DNA of 32,603 bases from Gnetum montanum (taxonomy: Eukaryota; Streptophyta; Gnetopsida; Gnetales; Gnetaceae). The DNA lies in NCBI GenBank assembly GCA_015680685.1, contig MNCI01004258.1:100354-132956 (forward strand). Reading direction: 5' to 3'. The notes under the pieces were generated by a model. That model was given only the letters and a program-made list of their open reading frames with translations, had not been told where the DNA came from and made no database searches. The position numbers and the translations under genes were made by a program. Shown one piece after another: positions 30,501 through 32,603 of the stretch. Position 1 is the first letter of the stretch, and the number at the start of each line of letters is the position of its first letter.

Positions 30501-32603
30501 TGGGCAAGGACATGCCCTGGTCTGTTCGTTACAACATTGTATCCAACTGAAGAGTTTCCCATGAGGTTTTCAGCAGGATTATACATCAAGGCACAATGGC
30601 CATTTACAACATATAGCAAGGGCGCTTCAAAACAAGCGCTAAGAAAACACCATACATCAAGCTTGGCCTTGTCACAGGGTGTGGCATAGGCCTACAACCA
30701 AGAGACAACTGAGTCACATAGGCAATACATCTAGCACTTTTGAGTGCATACAATCGAATTGAGAATACCACAAGGATACATTTCACACACCCAAGGATAG
30801 GAATACGTTTATATATGGGAACATACATGGTATTTGGGAATGCTACCCAGGCTTAAAAGACTATAGGAAGAACTACCCAAGCCTATCCTAGGCTGAAGGA
30901 TTTAGGCCACCAAGAGCATACCATGAAAGAACCATGTTGTTTTGAGAAAAACTTGTCTCTGTCATGAAGCATAAACGATCATCTGTCATTGCACCACTGT
31001 CTCAAAAGATACATGATCTACCATCGCACTGAACCCACTGCACGGGTAACATCGAACGAAAACAATTCGAGACACGAACGCAACGATCGAACAACGAAAC
31101 ATGCCAACTGAGTATCCACCATCCTGCCATAGTGGGACCTCATTGCATTGGCCACTCTTGGGCCATCAGTACCTGGCATGGCCAAGGATACCATTTCATG
31201 CCATCTACTAGCCCAAAATCTGTAGGGTCTAGGACAGATCACCATCCTCTGTTAGTGCTCCCCCAACACAGAGAGGCCTCCAAATCATAATGTACCTGCT
31301 GATCCATCACAGCCAAGGTACTGATAAATCCGCAACCCAATGTTGGGATTCTGAGACCAAATAATCAATTCATGAAGGTCTCAGGAGCACATATCTTCCC
31401 CATAGACATAGTGCTCACAGAATCAACTGAGGTCACCACTGGTTGCATCTGTGTACCTATGCTACCTGCAAACACTGAGACAAAAGCTCAGAAACATAGA
31501 AGTTAGCAAGAACACGATCAGCGCATCAACCTCATCCACAACTATCAAGCATGATCATATAACAAAGTCATATCACTCTTGCACATCATAAAAATCAAGA
31601 CCTTAGCAACATGCATAGAGATCAATCATGCAAAACATTGGTGGATGAATTAGATCCTCACTCGCACAAACGATTTCATCATGAGGCACACCAAGAGAGA
31701 GATAGCACACTCTCAAAATTCCATGATTCATACACAACAATCATTCCCAGCAACTAACATTGGTTTCAACCAGGATCAAAATCTCAACACAATCGTATGA
31801 GTCATGGGCAATAGACAATCGTCATCTCAACCCAAAAATAAGGTGGAAGACCAAGGTCTATCCAACAACAAGTCTGCATCAAACCAATTCTCGCAATGAC
31901 GAGCAACATCACGGAGGATGCATTCACAAGAAGACTCTCATCAAAAGAGGTGCGGTCTCAACAAGAACCAACAATAGGATGAGCCACACCAATAGTCTTC
32001 GAATCAAAGTAACCAAGAAATGTCACCAATCAAAATAGTGATGCCACAAGCCCAAGGGCAACACCCCCAACTCAACAAAGGAGCACAACTCGCAAAGATC
32101 AACAATAAGGGCAATCATGCCTCATGCACAAGAAGTTGTCAAACAAGACAACAAACATTTGGCTTTGGGATGACACAAACAACCACTGCATCCTCAACAT
32201 TCCGAACAATAAGTCATCATACTACGTAAAACATTAAGCCTTGTGTTACGAACGATAGACATGACCAAGATAACACGCATGCAGAATTTGAAAGCGCAAC
32301 CAAGAAGACACGCATACACAAATAGACAAACATACAATCGCAAGGACGAATGTACTAAGTCTACCGGCAACAGTCTTAGTCCACCCAGAACAAGGCTCAC
32401 CAAGAGTACATGTCCGAAGGACCTCCATCCTGAGGTACCTCGGAACCATCTTGTCCCAATTTGTATTTTCCCATACTCACTGTATCGAGGGTGAGTGGGA
32501 GTGCCAAGGATATCATATCCTGCACGATTCAACAAATGTCATCTCGAAACATGTCATCTGGGTGGAAACCAAAGCGGAGATTGGGTCCGATTCATCCCAG
32601 ATG
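27585..32603. other. Probable interior of a decayed retroelement, unidentified
   Basis: Five kilobases with a marked excess of CA and AC on the plus strand and no long open frame. Translations on both strands showed no reverse-transcriptase, integrase, protease or gag motif that I recognise. By its position it would be the body of the minus-strand element whose LTR is at 26995, and it would lie in the kinase intron if the gene continues past the window. Both points are inference. Confidence 0.4.
27985..28012 (-). repeat. Oligo(A) on the minus strand
   Basis: Thirteen and fourteen T's separated by one G on the plus strand. It could be the tail of a retroposed sequence read on the minus strand, but I could not define an insert around it. 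Confidence 0.7.

Overview
The window is plant nuclear DNA. The evidence is one spliced protein gene of a recognisable plant family, LTR retrotransposons with a plant-type primer-binding site, tRNA-derived SINE-like units and remnants of a plant LINE. Long transposon-filled introns point to a medium or large seed-plant genome. I cannot name the species.

Layout. 1-13406 is a nest of related Ty3/gypsy-like LTR elements. A minus-strand element has a decayed gag (385-2899), a primer-binding site (3029-3046) and an LTR that is split in two (3048-3528 and 13014-13406). The split is caused by a complete plus-strand element (3529-13013) with two LTRs of about 865 bp, a primer-binding site, a decayed gag, a second decayed reading frame that looks like the 'putative plant transposon protein' domain followed by a coiled coil, and a polypurine tract. 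No reverse transcriptase, RNase H or integrase is visible in it. 1-384 is the end of a further LTR. 13407-18325 holds LTR-like promoter fragments, a 609-bp tandem duplication, a SINE-like dimer and a solo LTR whose 5-bp target duplication is present three times.

19796-26172 (minus strand) carries ten exons for the C-terminal 457 residues of a plant Ste20/germinal-centre-type kinase of the MAP4K-alpha class (relatives of Arabidopsis At1g53165 and At3g15220). The exons join in frame without a premature stop. The kinase catalytic exons lie beyond 32603, so the intron entering the first visible exon is at least 6.4 kb. One intron uses a GC donor, one acceptor is a tandem CAGCAG, and the last coding exon is only 40 bp. 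Intron 7 (4.1 kb) carries LINE remnants. The upstream intron carries a SINE-like insertion and a minus-strand LTR (26995-27573) followed by about 5 kb of unidentified, probably transposon-derived DNA running to the window end.

The kinase is the only gene that looks intact. The most unusual material is the pol-less two-frame LTR element and the dense GATATC dyads just upstream of the TATA box in several of its relatives.
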